Numbered from the stretch's first letter, positions 40,900 through 50,550 are shown. The stretch: DNA of 64,000 nt from Oscillospiraceae bacterium (GCA_902798545.1 CADBWQ010000009.1:105315-169314), one strand, 5' to 3'. Translations and numbers: made by a program. The notes: a model not told the origin generated them from the sequence alone.

Positions 40900-43248
40900 A
40901 TGAAACACAATATTCGCCTTTTTTGTGTGCTGCTTGCAATCCTGCTTTTTGCCTGCTCATCTGAGGCATTTGCGGACGGCGGGAGGTCTCCTGTCGAAAT
41001 CACTGAAATCATGGCATCCAACCGCAGCACGGTGCAGGCGCAGGACGGGAGTTTTCCAGACTGGATTGAGCTGTATAATCCCTCTGAAGAGTCCGTCTCT
41101 TTGGAAGGTCTGAGTCTGTCAGACCACCGAAACGGAAAGAAGGCCGACGTGCTTCCTGATCTTGATGTCCCGGCACATGGCCGTATAGTTATTTTTGCGG
41201 ATGAGGGCATGTGTTCAGAGACAGAACTGCATGTTTCCTTCAAACTCTCGAAGGACGAGAGCGTCTTTCTCTTTTCCGCCGATGGCGAAATGCTGGACGA
41301 GCTCAGCGCCGAAGGCACAGAGAAAGACCGTTCTGTCTGCAAAAATGACGGTGAGATCTATGTCTCCAGTTACCCGACTCCCGGATTTGAGAATTCTGCG
41401 GATGGATTCGCCGCTTTTCATGCATCCAGGCACTGCGGTTCTCCTCTGCAGATCAACGAAGTCAAGGTATCAGAGTACAGCAACTACTATAAAGAGACGG
41501 ATCCTCACAGCGACTGGGTCGAACTGATCAACGTCTCTGCGGATCCGATCAATCTCTCTGACTATTATCTCTCCGACGACTTTGATGATCTGTTGCAGTA
41601 CCGTTTGCCGGAGATGGTTCTGCCCGCAGGAGCTGTCACGACGCTTCTCTGTGCCAAAGAGGATCCCCGTGGCAGGCCATATACCGGCTTTGCCCTGAAT
41701 GCGGAACAGGAATCTCTGTTTCTGGCCGATTTGCACGGTGTCGTGGACTTTGTCTCTCTGCACGACATTCCCTATGCCGGCAGCTATGGCCGTCTCCCCG
41801 GCGAAAACGGTTTTTTCTACTTTGCCGAAGCCAGCCAGAATCAGTTGAACACCGGGCGTTCCGGCAGAAGTGTTTCGACCGCACCTGTTGCAGAAACTGC
41901 CGACGGTCTCTTTGAGGGGCAAAAGCCGGAAGCTCTCATTCTGAGCGGTGAGGGTACCATCTATTACACCACTGACACCTCTTATCCCACGGAGAGCAGC
42001 AATGTCTATACCGGACCGATCCCGATTACGGAGAACACCGTCGTGCGCGCCGTGGCTGTTCAGGGGACGAATCTGCCGAGTATCCCCATCACCCGTACCT
42101 ATCTGATCAACGAGAACCATACACTTCCCGTCGTCAGCATTGTCGGCAACGCGCCGGGCACACTGTTTGACATTGTAAACAACGGTCAGAAATACGTTGA
42201 AGTTCCCGGCAATCTTGCGATGTATGAAAACGGCAACCGGGTTTTCAGTGTCGACTGCGGTTTAAAGATCTCCGGGCAGTCCAGCCGGATCGTTTTTCCG
42301 AAGCGCAACATCAAAGTTGAAATCCGCGGCGCCTATGGGCAGAGCACACTTGGTTACGATCTGTTCGGGACCGGCTTTGCAGATTACGATTCCTTTATTC
42401 TGCGTGGCGGACAGGACTCTGCGTTCAGGCTCTTCAGCAACGAGATCTGGCAGGATCTCTGCCTGGAGATGTCCGATTCTGTTCTGACCCAGCACGGGAA
42501 GTTCTGTATCGTCTATGTCAATGGGCAGTACTATGGCATCTACGTCATGAAAGAGAACATCTCCAAGCAGTATTATGCAGACTGGCTTGGTGTCGATCCG
42601 GATACCGTGGAGAGTGAAGTCCCTCATGACAACAACTCCCCGGACTACCTCGCGATGTATAACTTCATCAAAGAGGAAGACATGTCCGTCCCCGAAAACT
42701 ACGCCCGCGCCTGCTCGATGCTGGATGTGGACAGTTTTATCGACTGGTCCATTATGGAAGGGCTCTGCGGCAACTTTGATCTCTTCCTGAACGTCCGATT
42801 CTTCCGGAGTTCTCAGAACGGGAACCGCTATCAGATGGCCCTGTTCGACCTAGATAATTCCATGAGCAACAACTATGCCACCTGGAACTGTCTGCTGTGG
42901 AAGGACGGCTTCTGCGGGATGCCGAACACCAACGCCACCAATCTGATCAAAGGGCTTTTCAAGAGTCCCGAATTCCGTGAGGCATTTCTGCGGCGCTACG
43001 GTGAGGTCTACGACACCGTTCTCTCCAACGAACGCGTGCTGGAACGGATCGAACACTATGAGCAGCAGATCCGTCCGGAGATTGCCCGTGACAGGAGGCG
43101 CTGGGACTATTCTGTCGAGAAGTGGGAAAAAGATGTTCAGTCACTCAAGGACACCATTGTAAATAAGGACTGGCAGAACTTCTGTGTCGATGAACTCAGC
43201 ACATACATTCACATTACCGATGCTGAACGGGAAGCCTATTTCAATTAA
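40900..43248 (+). CDS. CotH-type kinase with two lamin-tail domains
   Basis: A secreted 782-residue protein. Signal peptide (1-26, ending SEAFA); two lamin-tail domains (about 30-160, ITEIMASNRSTVQAQDGSFP, DWIELYNPSEESV; and about 185-320, INEVKVSEYSNYYKETDPHS, DWVELINVS); a chitobiase/HEX C-terminal-like Ig unit (YYTTDTSYPTESS, VYTGPIPITENT, about 350-405); and a CotH kinase domain (about 415-780) with RNIKVEIRGAYGQSTLGYDL and QMALFDLDNSMSN, the Asp pair expected at the active site. CotH kinases phosphorylate proteins in spore coats. Such multidomain forms accompany VTC/DUF4956/Cthe_2159-like genes, found 4 kb away here. Confidence 0.88.
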   Translation: MKHNIRLFCVLLAILLFACSSEAFADGGRSPVEITEIMASNRSTVQAQDGSFPDWIELYNPSEESVSLEGLSLSDHRNGKKADVLPDLDVPAHGRIVIFADEGMCSETELHVSFKLSKDESVFLFSADGEMLDELSAEGTEKDRSVCKNDGEIYVSSYPTPGFENSADGFAAFHASRHCGSPLQINEVKVSEYSNYYKETDPHSDWVELINVSADPINLSDYYLSDDFDDLLQYRLPEMVLPAGAVTTLLCAKEDPRGRPYTGFALNAEQESLFLADLHGVVDFVSLHDIPYAGSYGRLPGENGFFYFAEASQNQLNTGRSGRSVSTAPVAETADGLFEGQKPEALILSGEGTIYYTTDTSYPTESSNVYTGPIPITENTVVRAVAVQGTNLPSIPITRTYLINENHTLPVVSIVGNAPGTLFDIVNNGQKYVEVPGNLAMYENGNRVFSVDCGLKISGQSSRIVFPKRNIKVEIRGAYGQSTLGYDLFGTGFADYDSFILRGGQDSAFRLFSNEIWQDLCLEMSDSVLTQHGKFCIVYVNGQYYGIYVMKENISKQYYADWLGVDPDTVESEVPHDNNSPDYLAMYNFIKEEDMSVPENYARACSMLDVDSFIDWSIMEGLCGNFDLFLNVRFFRSSQNGNRYQMALFDLDNSMSNNYATWNCLLWKDGFCGMPNTNATNLIKGLFKSPEFREAFLRRYGEVYDTVLSNERVLERIEHYEQQIRPEIARDRRRWDYSVEKWEKDVQSLKDTIVNKDWQNFCVDELSTYIHITDAEREAYFN

Positions 43249-43283
43249 GGCATAATCCTTGTGTTTTATACATTCTTCATTAT

Positions 43284-43326
43284 AAAAAGAGATGTTCCGG
43301 AGCATAAATCGGAACATCTCTTTTTT
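43284..43326. terminator. Bidirectional terminator between cotH-like gene and metK
   Basis: AAAAAGAGATGTTCCG and CGGAACATCTCTTTTTT flank a 10-base loop, with A- and T-runs on the two sides so that it works in both directions. Confidence 0.85.
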
Positions 43327-43336
43327 GTTTGCTTTC

Positions 43337-44488
43337 TTATGCCTTGACGGCAGCTTTCAGTTCATCCACCTTGTCACAGTCCTCCCAGCGGACGCCGAGA
43401 TCTTCACGTCCCATATGACCGTATGCTGCAAGGTTCCGATAGATCGGCTTGCGAAGGTCCAGCTCCCTTATAATGGCACTGGGACGAAAATCAAAGACTT
43501 TCGACACTGCTTCACCAAGCACATCGTCCGGGACCGTACCGGTGCCGAAGGTTTCGACCAGAATACTTACAGGCTCGGCCACGCCGATGGCATATGCCAA
43601 TTGGATCTGGCAGCGCTTTGCAAGGCCGGCCGCAACAACGTTCTTCGCTGCCCAGCGTGCAGCATACGCAGCACTGCGGTCTACCTTGGTCGGATCCTTC
43701 CCTGAGAAGGCTCCGCCGCCGTGAGGAGCGCTGCCGCCGTAAGTGTCTACAATGATCTTCCGTCCGGTGAGTCCGGAATCCCCCTGTGGCCCGCCGATAA
43801 CGAAGCGGCCTGTCGGGTTCACAAAGATTCTGGTCTTCTCGTCGAGCAGTTCCGCCGGGACGGTCGGTTCGATCACCAGGTGAATCATGTCCTCGCGGAT
43901 CTGATCCAGATTCGCCTCAGGCGCATGCTGGGTGGAAATCACGACGGTATCCACGCGAACAGGCTGCCGGTTATCATCGTACTCGATTGTGACCTGGGTC
44001 TTTCCGTCGGGGCGCAGGTAGTCCAGCATACCGTCCTTCCGCACCTGGGTCAGGCGCTTCGCCAGCTTATGTGCCAGGGAAATGGCCAGCGGCATGAGTT
44101 CTTTCGTTTCATCACACGCATACCCGAACATCATGCCCTGGTCTCCGGCGCCGCCTACCTCGTCGTTCGTCCCAAGTGCAATATCTCCGGACTGCTCATC
44201 GATGTTCACGATAATACCGCAGGTGTCGCAGTCGAAGCCATACTTGGCACGGTCATAGCCGATATCGCGGATTACCTGACGGGCGATCTTCTGGATATCC
44301 ACATAGCAGTTGGTGCTGATCTCTCCCATGATATGGACCAGGCCGGTAGACGCAGTAGTTTCGCAGGCAACGCGGCCGTTGGGATCCTGTTCAAGGATTG
44401 CATCCAGTACGGCATCAGAGATCTGATCGCAGATCTTATCGGGATGTCCTTCCGTAACCGATTCGGAAGTAAAGAAATAGTGACTCAT
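43337..44488 (-). CDS. metK: S-adenosylmethionine synthetase
   Basis: Makes SAM from methionine and ATP. The 383-residue protein shows [20 protein letters not shown] at the start, [39 protein letters not shown], and [20 protein letters not shown], all signature segments of MetK. Length is usual. It is preceded by a SAM-I riboswitch on its own strand, so excess product represses it. GAGAAAGGAACGATAC precedes the ATG. Confidence 0.98.
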   Translation of the reverse strand: MSHYFFTSESVTEGHPDKICDQISDAVLDAILEQDPNGRVACETTASTGLVHIMGEISTNCYVDIQKIARQVIRDIGYDRAKYGFDCDTCGIIVNIDEQSGDIALGTNDEVGGAGDQGMMFGYACDETKELMPLAISLAHKLAKRLTQVRKDGMLDYLRPDGKTQVTIEYDDNRQPVRVDTVVISTQHAPEANLDQIREDMIHLVIEPTVPAELLDEKTRIFVNPTGRFVIGGPQGDSGLTGRKIIVDTYGGSAPHGGGAFSGKDPTKVDRSAAYAARWAAKNVVAAGLAKRCQIQLAYAIGVAEPVSILVETFGTGTVPDDVLGEAVSKVFDFRPSAIIRELDLRKPIYRNLAAYGHMGREDLGVRWEDCDKVDELKAAVKA

Positions 44489-44526
44489 TGTATCGTTCCT
44501 TTCTCTTGACCTATCCGTTGAGATAG

Positions 44527-44670
44527 AAATGCGCCCCGGGGATTCCGGGGCGCGAACAAAACGCTGTCAAAAGCCTCATCTTTCGTCTCTCCGCCGGACT
44601 TGGCACCTTGCAATACACGCAGGTTGCCGGGCTTCACAGGGCCGTTCCCTCCACCACTCTTGATAAGGTG
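44527..44670 (-). promoter_or_regulatory. SAM-I (S-box) riboswitch of metK with terminator
   Basis: On the minus strand: CTTATCAAGAGTGGTGGAGG, GGGAACGGCCCTGTGAAGCC, CCGGCAACCT and AAGGTGCCAAGTCC, GAGAGACGAAAGATGAGG, the canonical S-box core in order. The downstream stem GCGCCCCGG/CCGGGGCGC (44531-44553) followed by ATTTCT acts as the terminator arm. Confidence 0.95.
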
Positions 44671-44743
44671 TTTAATTGTTAGCTGTATTATACCAGATTT
44701 TTCCTTCTTGTCAACATAAATTGAAAGAACTGGTTTTCCGCTG

Positions 44744-45256
44744 TCAGAGGCTGATCTCGAAGTTCTTCATATTATCCACAATATATGCCGCTACAGCTTC
44801 AACATCATCCGGATAAAAAACCGGAATCTGTGCAGTTACACTTCCGTCATCCGTCACCAGCGCCTCGAAGCGCTCCGTTTTATTTGTAAAGCCCTTTCCA
44901 TTTTCCGTACGCATGACACCGATCTGTGGGTACCTGTTATCCTTATATCCCTCAATCAGAATCAAATCAACATCGGAGAGCACAGCAAGAATCCCCAGAG
45001 ATCGCTCCAGAGATAAGGGTTCCCGAAGAAAGATCGCGCTCTGCCCCGGTCCGCTGACCAGAGAACAGACCGCCCCTGCAGCGGAAAACCGCTGCGAGTC
45101 TTTCCCCTCCGCGTCAAACCGCAATCCATGGGCATCGTGCTTAATCACTGCCGTACGGATTCCCATCTTTTCCAACTGCGGGATAAGCTTCTCGATCAGT
45201 GTCGTCTTGCCCGATCCGGAGTAACCTGCAAAACCCAGCACATGTGTTTTATGCAT
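44744..45256 (-). CDS. mobB: Molybdopterin-guanine dinucleotide biosynthesis protein B
   Basis: A 170-residue P-loop GTPase: LGFAGYSGSGKTTLIEKLIP (Walker A), AVIKHDAHGLRFDAEGKDS, and DLILIEGYKDNRYPQIGVMR, the MobB pattern. It aids attachment of GMP to molybdopterin. No other molybdenum-cofactor gene or molybdoenzyme is in the window. The start at 45256 has AGGAGGTGAGACAG upstream; a GTG nine bases earlier is in frame but too close to the ribosome site. The 5' region contains a hairpin (CTGAGG...CCTCAG). Confidence 0.9.
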   Translation of the reverse strand: MHKTHVLGFAGYSGSGKTTLIEKLIPQLEKMGIRTAVIKHDAHGLRFDAEGKDSQRFSAAGAVCSLVSGPGQSAIFLREPLSLERSLGILAVLSDVDLILIEGYKDNRYPQIGVMRTENGKGFTNKTERFEALVTDDGSVTAQIPVFYPDDVEAVAAYIVDNMKNFEISL

Positions 45257-45377
45257 CTGTCTCACCTCCTGAGGAAAAAGCCCCTCAGCTGGGTCCCCGT
45301 CGGACGAGATATGATATCGCCGAAGCCATTTTTCATTCTCCCCTGCCTCTGCTTCCGGCGGCAGAACATATGTCCTT

Positions 45378-47339
45378 TCAATTACCGGGGCGGAACTGCA
45401 TACCGCCCCAGTTCATCGGGCCGCCGAAGTGTTCGCTCTGTGCATCCCCGAAGGAGGCGGAGACCGTATCCAGGGTGATCTCATCCGCGCTGTCTCCGAT
45501 CACGAGGGTGTAGGTCTCTCCCTGCCTCATCTCCGGACAGCTCATAACGACGGAAGAGAAGCTGCATGGTGCATCATAGCTCAGGATAATATTGCCCTGG
45601 CTGTCTTCGAGACTTACTGTTGTCCCGGACGCAGCGCCGCGCTTGATGTTATACAGGACAGAGCACTGCTCCGAGCTCGCGTCAAAGCCCTCCGCCATGG
45701 CATAGCTCCCGCATGCGATGACATCACCGCCGCTGATTTCCATGACGCCGCCGCTTTCGCTTCCATAATCAAGCGCGCTGTTGCTGCTGCTGTTCACCAG
45801 GCTCACCCGAATACTTCCTCCGGAAATGATGATATCCCCGTTGGAATCCATGCCGTCGGCATCTCTCGCCGTCTCATTGACGATCGTGATGCTGCCGCCG
45901 CTTACATGAATCCAGGTCCCCGTGCCCTCGCTGGCATCTCCGGCTGTTTCTGTCTTCGGGAAGTTCTCATCGTCGGGCATCATACGCCCTGTTTTCTCAC
46001 TTGGATCTGCCGACTCTGTCGATACCGGTCTCTGATGCTCCGCGTTATCCGGCAGTTCCAGTCCCTGTGGCACAGCAGGCGCCTCGCCTTGAGGAGGCCG
46101 CTCCCCAGGTTCTGTTGTTCCATCCATGGGATGCTGTCCGGGATCGGGCCGGTCGCCCGGACCGCCATGCATACCTCCGTTAAAGCCCCCAAGGCCGTCA
46201 GCTCCGCCGTTGGCATTCATTCCGTCATCTTCCGGATGGATGTTGATGTTTCCCCCGGTCACGTCAATGGTAACAGCCTCGATCCCCTCATAGCAGCTCG
46301 GAATCTCAATGTTTCCGCTGGAAATCATCACCGCAGTGTCGGAATGAATGCCGTCGTCGCCAGCCTCAATCCTGATGTCTGCCCCATTGAGGATCACATC
46401 TCCGTTTGCAGAGATTCCATCCTCTTCTGCCATAATCTCGACGGTTCCCCCCGACAGGATGACACTGTTGTCAGAAGCGATCCCTTCATGATCGGACTGG
46501 ATGCTCAGATTCCCACCGAGAATGCGTACACTGTTTCCGGCTGCAATGCCTTTGTCTGACGCGGAGAGGGCAATGGATCCGGATTCCATGTAAAATTCAC
46601 TCTCCAGACCGGTGACAGAGATCCCGTCATCCTGCGCCCGCAGCGAGAGCTCTGTTGTCATGATCCGCAGCCCGTCATTCGCATGTATGGCGTCTCCCGC
46701 CGCAGTAACATCAATGCTGCCGCCGGCAAGAACGAGTTCATCGTTGCTGACGACCCCGTTTTCCTCGGCTGCGTTCACGGTCAGCCTTCCCAATCCGTTG
46801 ATTGTCAGATCATCTCTGGAAAAAATCGTTCCATCCATACCCAAATCCCGGTTTTCCTTCGAAAAGCCGGTCGTTGTCATGCTGTTCTCGCTGCCTTCTG
46901 CCAGAGAGAGAAAGACTTTATCCGCCTGTTCAACATCCAGGCATGATCCCTCCGAATTGCTGATCACAGCCCCATCCAGCATGATCCAGACCTTTGCGCT
47001 GCCGTCAGCATCGACAATCACGCTGCCGTTAATCAGTGTACCGGAAACTACATACTTTCCCTTGTTGGTAATGATGACATTGCCTTCATAGGCATAGGCG
47101 CCACCGCCGAACACGGAGGCGTGATCTCCGTTCAGTGTGATCTGGGTTGCCTGCGAGGTATTCCAGGCTCCGTTCTTGTCGTTTTCTGTAAAGAGAACGG
47201 TGTGCCCGTAAGCTTCTGCATCCTCGTCTACGATGACCTGAATGCCGTAAGCCTCCCCGTTAATAAACAGAATCGTGAGTAGCAGCGTGAGCAGGAGCAC
47301 GGCAACGCAGATCGCATCAATATATCGATGTGTTGACAC
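45378..47339 (-). CDS. Cthe_2159-like (DUF4353) carbohydrate-binding beta-helix protein
   Basis: A 653-residue membrane-anchored protein: N-terminal helix (about 8-27), then a repetitive parallel beta-helix with many units of the type DDGISVTGLES, DKGIAAGNSV, DHEGIASDNSV, EDGISANGDVI and DDGIHSDTAVM, which is the signature of the Cthe_2159/DUF4353 family whose founding member binds cellulose-like or pectic glycans. A Gly/Pro/Glu-rich insert (about 385-470; GGMHGGPGDRPDPGQHP) interrupts it. It is downstream of the DUF4956 and VTC-domain genes on the same strand, the usual neighbourhood. Confidence 0.85.
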   Translation of the reverse strand: MSTHRYIDAICVAVLLLTLLLTILFINGEAYGIQVIVDEDAEAYGHTVLFTENDKNGAWNTSQATQITLNGDHASVFGGGAYAYEGNVIITNKGKYVVSGTLINGSVIVDADGSAKVWIMLDGAVISNSEGSCLDVEQADKVFLSLAEGSENSMTTTGFSKENRDLGMDGTIFSRDDLTINGLGRLTVNAAEENGVVSNDELVLAGGSIDVTAAGDAIHANDGLRIMTTELSLRAQDDGISVTGLESEFYMESGSIALSASDKGIAAGNSVRILGGNLSIQSDHEGIASDNSVILSGGTVEIMAEEDGISANGDVILNGADIRIEAGDDGIHSDTAVMISSGNIEIPSCYEGIEAVTIDVTGGNINIHPEDDGMNANGGADGLGGFNGGMHGGPGDRPDPGQHPMDGTTEPGERPPQGEAPAVPQGLELPDNAEHQRPVSTESADPSEKTGRMMPDDENFPKTETAGDASEGTGTWIHVSGGSITIVNETARDADGMDSNGDIIISGGSIRVSLVNSSSNSALDYGSESGGVMEISGGDVIACGSYAMAEGFDASSEQCSVLYNIKRGAASGTTVSLEDSQGNIILSYDAPCSFSSVVMSCPEMRQGETYTLVIGDSADEITLDTVSASFGDAQSEHFGGPMNWGGMQFRPGN

Positions 47340-47354
47340 GTTCCGCGGCCTCCT

Positions 47355-48026
47355 TTAGCCCATGTAATCCCCATTATAGCTGACCAGAACCGCAGACTGG
47401 ACACCGTTGATTTCTGCGATCTCATTGATGAAGTCGGTATTGGTATCTCTCAGTCGCACCTCCAGATTCAGTTCTACTTCCCCCCTTCGGGCAGTCTTGC
47501 TCTTTACGACACAGCGCTTCGTATACTGCCGGAGCATGTTGAGTGCGTTTTCTTCACTCTCATGTCCGTCACAGCTCAGAACCACGATGAAGGGGTTTGT
47601 CATATCCTTGCGATTGGCAAAGATCAGAATGATGATGCCGATAAAGACACTTCCGAAAACCGCGAGCGGGATCAGACCTGCAGCCAGGACAATACCTGCC
47701 GCAATCGCCCAGAACAGGAATGCAATGTCAAGCGGTTCCTTGATTGCTGTACGGAAACGGACAATTGAAAGCGCGCCCACCATGCCGAGCGACAGGACAA
47801 CATTGGATGTGACCGCCAGGATCACCAGCGTCGTAATCATGGTCAGCGCAACCAGCGTTACCCCGAAGCTGGAGGAATACATTACACCTGCATATGTCTT
47901 CTTGTATACAAAAAAGATGAACAATCCCAGGCCGAAAGCCAGTGCAAGTGCCAGCACTGTGTCCAGAATGCTGATAGAGCTCACGTTCTCCAGAAATCCG
48001 GATTTGAAAATATCTCTGAATGACAT
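47355..48026 (-). CDS. DUF4956 membrane protein
   Basis: A 223-residue protein with four transmembrane segments (about 22-42, 50-75, 78-95, 105-133; e.g. TVLALALAFGLGLFIFFVYK) and a ferredoxin-like cytosolic C-terminal domain. VGALSIVRFRTAIKEPLDIA is the family-typical loop after the third helix. DUF4956 proteins travel with VTC polyphosphate polymerase domains, and an accessory role in polyphosphate synthesis or anion handling is inferred. It starts 26 bases after the VTC gene. Confidence 0.88.
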   Translation of the reverse strand: MSFRDIFKSGFLENVSSISILDTVLALALAFGLGLFIFFVYKKTYAGVMYSSSFGVTLVALTMITTLVILAVTSNVVLSLGMVGALSIVRFRTAIKEPLDIAFLFWAIAAGIVLAAGLIPLAVFGSVFIGIIILIFANRKDMTNPFIVVLSCDGHESEENALNMLRQYTKRCVVKSKTARRGEVELNLEVRLRDTNTDFINEIAEINGVQSAVLVSYNGDYMG

Positions 48027-48052
48027 ATTAATTCTCCTTTATGATAGCGGCC

Positions 48053-48739
48053 TCAGCCGTAAATTCTGCATTGCGCGTATTTGGAAAAAGCCACTTCCCG
48101 TCTGCCGGGAACCCAGACCGCGTCACGGATGATATTCGGGAGGAAAGCATCCCACTTCACTTCCAAAATGATCCCGGCATCTCCCGCTGGTATCATCACG
48201 CAGCCAGGATTCAGAAAGTCTGTGCAGGAAAGGCCTGTTCGTATGTCGTAGTCAAATGTCACCCGCACATTTCCGGGACTGAAGATAAACGGTTCTCTGG
48301 TGTACTCCACAATGGTTTTAGGTTCCAGTCTCTGATACTGCATCTTACAGTAGAGCTCCTGTACCACAGATCGTCCACTGTCCCGCATCCAGTCGGTCTT
48401 TCCAGCGACGATGTTCTGCGCCTCCTCCACTGTCAGGTCCGCACTGAATTTGGCCCCGAGACCGTTTAATTTACTTTTCTTTTCCAGATGGATTAGCGAG
48501 GTATCCCCGTTGTAGTAGCGGATCCGGAACTTTTCTCTCATATTGACGCCGTCGATTTTTTCCCGCAACGCTTTATCCCGGCGGTTATCAAAATAAAGAC
48601 TCCTGATCAGATATTTTCCGTCCTTCGCATGGGGATCCGGTTCCGCAACGGCCCGCAGTCTCTGTCGGATCACAAGGAGATCGGAAAAACTAATCTCATG
48701 CTTCCATTCATGTCGGTATTGAATATCTATTTTCTTCAC
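48053..48739 (-). CDS. VTC-domain polyphosphate polymerase
   Basis: A 228-residue cytosolic protein of the tunnel-fold VTC4-like family: YRHEWKHEISFSDLLVIRQR, YLIRSLYFDNRRDKALREKI, MREKFRIRYYNGD, HLEKKSKLNGLGAKF, TIVEYTREPF, and ILEVKWDAFLP contain the Lys/Arg/Glu residues that line the catalytic tunnel of eukaryotic VTC4. Bacterial members occur with CotH kinase, DUF4956 and Cthe_2159-like proteins. The product may be polyphosphate; with PPK1 8 kb away this would be a second polymerase type. It leads the operon with the two following genes. Confidence 0.88.
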   Translation of the reverse strand: MKKIDIQYRHEWKHEISFSDLLVIRQRLRAVAEPDPHAKDGKYLIRSLYFDNRRDKALREKIDGVNMREKFRIRYYNGDTSLIHLEKKSKLNGLGAKFSADLTVEEAQNIVAGKTDWMRDSGRSVVQELYCKMQYQRLEPKTIVEYTREPFIFSPGNVRVTFDYDIRTGLSCTDFLNPGCVMIPAGDAGIILEVKWDAFLPNIIRDAVWVPGRREVAFSKYAQCRIYG

Positions 48740-48770
48740 CTTCTCCCATGTCTCCTCAGACTTCTGGATT

Positions 48771-48965
48771 TTATCTTATTTCCTTTCTGTTTTCAAGTTT
48801 TTCCTTGCAGCCTGCGCATGCGCTGCAGGAAGAGCAGCCGCAACCGCAGGAAGTCCTTCCCGCCTTTTTATTCCGGATTATTCTGCGTATGCCCAATCCG
48901 ATAACGAGAGCCAGCAATACAATGATAATGATATTGGCCATATTGGCTGAGAACCACACTGCCAT
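48771..48965 (-). CDS. FeoB-associated Cys-rich membrane protein
   Basis: A 64-residue small membrane protein starting MAVWFSANMANIIIIVLLAL (one helix), then a basic stretch IRRIIRNKKAGRT and a cysteine cluster with CGCGCSSCSACAGCK. This is the short FeoB-associated cysteine-rich family. ACGGAGGAAAACAG precedes the ATG at 48965; the longer frame to 48995 lacks a ribosome site. No feoA or feoB lies nearby, which is unusual. Confidence 0.85.
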   Translation of the reverse strand: MAVWFSANMANIIIIVLLALVIGLGIRRIIRNKKAGRTSCGCGCSSCSACAGCKEKLENRKEIR

Positions 48966-48991
48966 CTGTTTTCCTCCGTTTTGTTTTTCTC

Positions 48992-50278
48992 TCACCGCTC
49001 CAGGCAGAAGATCACGGGCTTCCCTTCACAGAGAAGCTTTCCCCCTGCTACAGTTACCAGGCTTTGATCAAGAAGATTCTGATAAGTTCCGTCCGGCGCC
49101 GGCACGGATACTTCTGCATGACGGGACTTCAGGCTGAAGATTCCGATTTTTTTCCGCTCGGTATTCTGCCGCAGCATCACAGCTATGTCATGCTCATCAT
49201 CCGTCTGTACGTAAAATCCGTCATCCGCGTCCAGCACAGTATGCTTGATATCACTCAGGCGACGGAGCATGGCACTGATATCTCTCCCATCCCTCGGAAA
49301 GACTTCTTTCTCGAACAGGCTCGGCGTATGTTCACAGCTGTACTCCTGTCCGGCATAGAGAAGCGTCGTGCCCTTCATGAAAAACAGCATAGCAGTATAA
49401 TTGTCCCTGTCGCTCTCCGATGCCACATTCGCGCAGATTCGGGGCTGATCATGGTTTTCGAGGAAGCGCATTTTATTATAATTGGCCGGATAGACAGCTT
49501 CCTGGAAGTTCATCTGCTCCAGCCACTGGCTCAGGACAACTTCATCCTTCAGATACCGGTCAAAATTCTCCCTGATATCATACTCATACTCCATGTCGAA
49601 GGCATCGAAGTCCTCGGTGTCACGGTCGCAGTAAAAACCTTCCCTCCGGGCCAGGTTTCCAAAGCTTTGATGTACCGTCTCAGCAAGCCAGATACAGCCT
49701 GGCCGTATCTTCTCCACAAAGCTCCTGGCCATTTTCCAGAACTCCACCGGGACAAAAGACGCCACATCACATCGGAATCCATCAACGATCTGTGCCCAGT
49801 TCATGAGGGTCTCGATCTGATAATCCCAGAGTGCCGGGACGCTGTAGTCCAGATCGATCACATCTGCCCAGTCACCGATCTTATTGCCGGTGTTTCCCTC
49901 CGCATCGCGGTAATAGAATTCCGGATGTTCCCGCAGCAGCACAGCATCCGGTGATGTGTGGTTATATACCACGTCAATGATACACTTCATACCGCGCTTA
50001 TGGATCTCGTCCACCAGTGTTCTGAAATCTTCCATTGTACCGTATTCGGGATTCACGTTCCGGTATTCCCGATTTGCGTAAGGACAGCCGAGACTCCCTT
50101 TTTTCCCTTTCACACCGATTGGATGGATCGGCATGAGCCAGATGATATCCGTCCCCAGTGCCCTTATCCGGTCCAGATCCGGAATGATCGAAAGGAAGGT
50201 CCCCTCTTCGGTATGTGCCCTGACATATACAGAATAAATCACCTGCTTTTGCAGGTTGATGTCGGTGTTTCTCGCCAT
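48992..50278 (-). CDS. GH13 alpha-amylase family glycosidase
   Basis: A cytosolic GH13 enzyme of 428 residues, with no signal peptide. CIIDVVYNHTSPD (region I), VDGFRCDVASFVPVEFW with the Asp nucleophile (II), CIWLAETVH with the acid/base Glu (III) and FLENHDQPRI (IV) are intact. A short C-terminal beta domain follows. Intracellular location and wording (LPIHPIGVKGKKGSLG-type loop) fit maltodextrin- or trehalose-type hydrolysis; the exact specificity is not clear. CGGGAGGTTCATC sets the start at 50278. Confidence 0.9.
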   Translation of the reverse strand: MARNTDINLQKQVIYSVYVRAHTEEGTFLSIIPDLDRIRALGTDIIWLMPIHPIGVKGKKGSLGCPYANREYRNVNPEYGTMEDFRTLVDEIHKRGMKCIIDVVYNHTSPDAVLLREHPEFYYRDAEGNTGNKIGDWADVIDLDYSVPALWDYQIETLMNWAQIVDGFRCDVASFVPVEFWKMARSFVEKIRPGCIWLAETVHQSFGNLARREGFYCDRDTEDFDAFDMEYEYDIRENFDRYLKDEVVLSQWLEQMNFQEAVYPANYNKMRFLENHDQPRICANVASESDRDNYTAMLFFMKGTTLLYAGQEYSCEHTPSLFEKEVFPRDGRDISAMLRRLSDIKHTVLDADDGFYVQTDDEHDIAVMLRQNTERKKIGIFSLKSRHAEVSVPAPDGTYQNLLDQSLVTVAGGKLLCEGKPVIFCLER

Positions 50279-50550
50279 GATGAACCTCCCGCAAGAAGAT
50301 ATCGGGATTATACGCCTGCCGCCGGCCACGGTCAATCCGGAATTGTAAAGATTCTGCTCATCTGTTCAGTTCCGTACCATTCTGTGACAGGAGACGGCAG
50401 CACCGGACGCGCCACGTTCCGCGCCGGAAGTATTGCGTTGGAAATTCCGCGCCGGAAATAGCAGTTGTGCTTTTGATCGAAAATAGATATAATATGCGCA
50501 GAATGCTCACGAAACCGCCCCAGCCCAAATCATCTGAGAGGAGATCCTCT

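Noticed and set aside
45266-45377. Possible molybdenum cofactor riboswitch upstream of mobB
   Set aside because: A CTGAGG/CCTCAG hairpin exists, but I cannot find the conserved core of the Moco motif.
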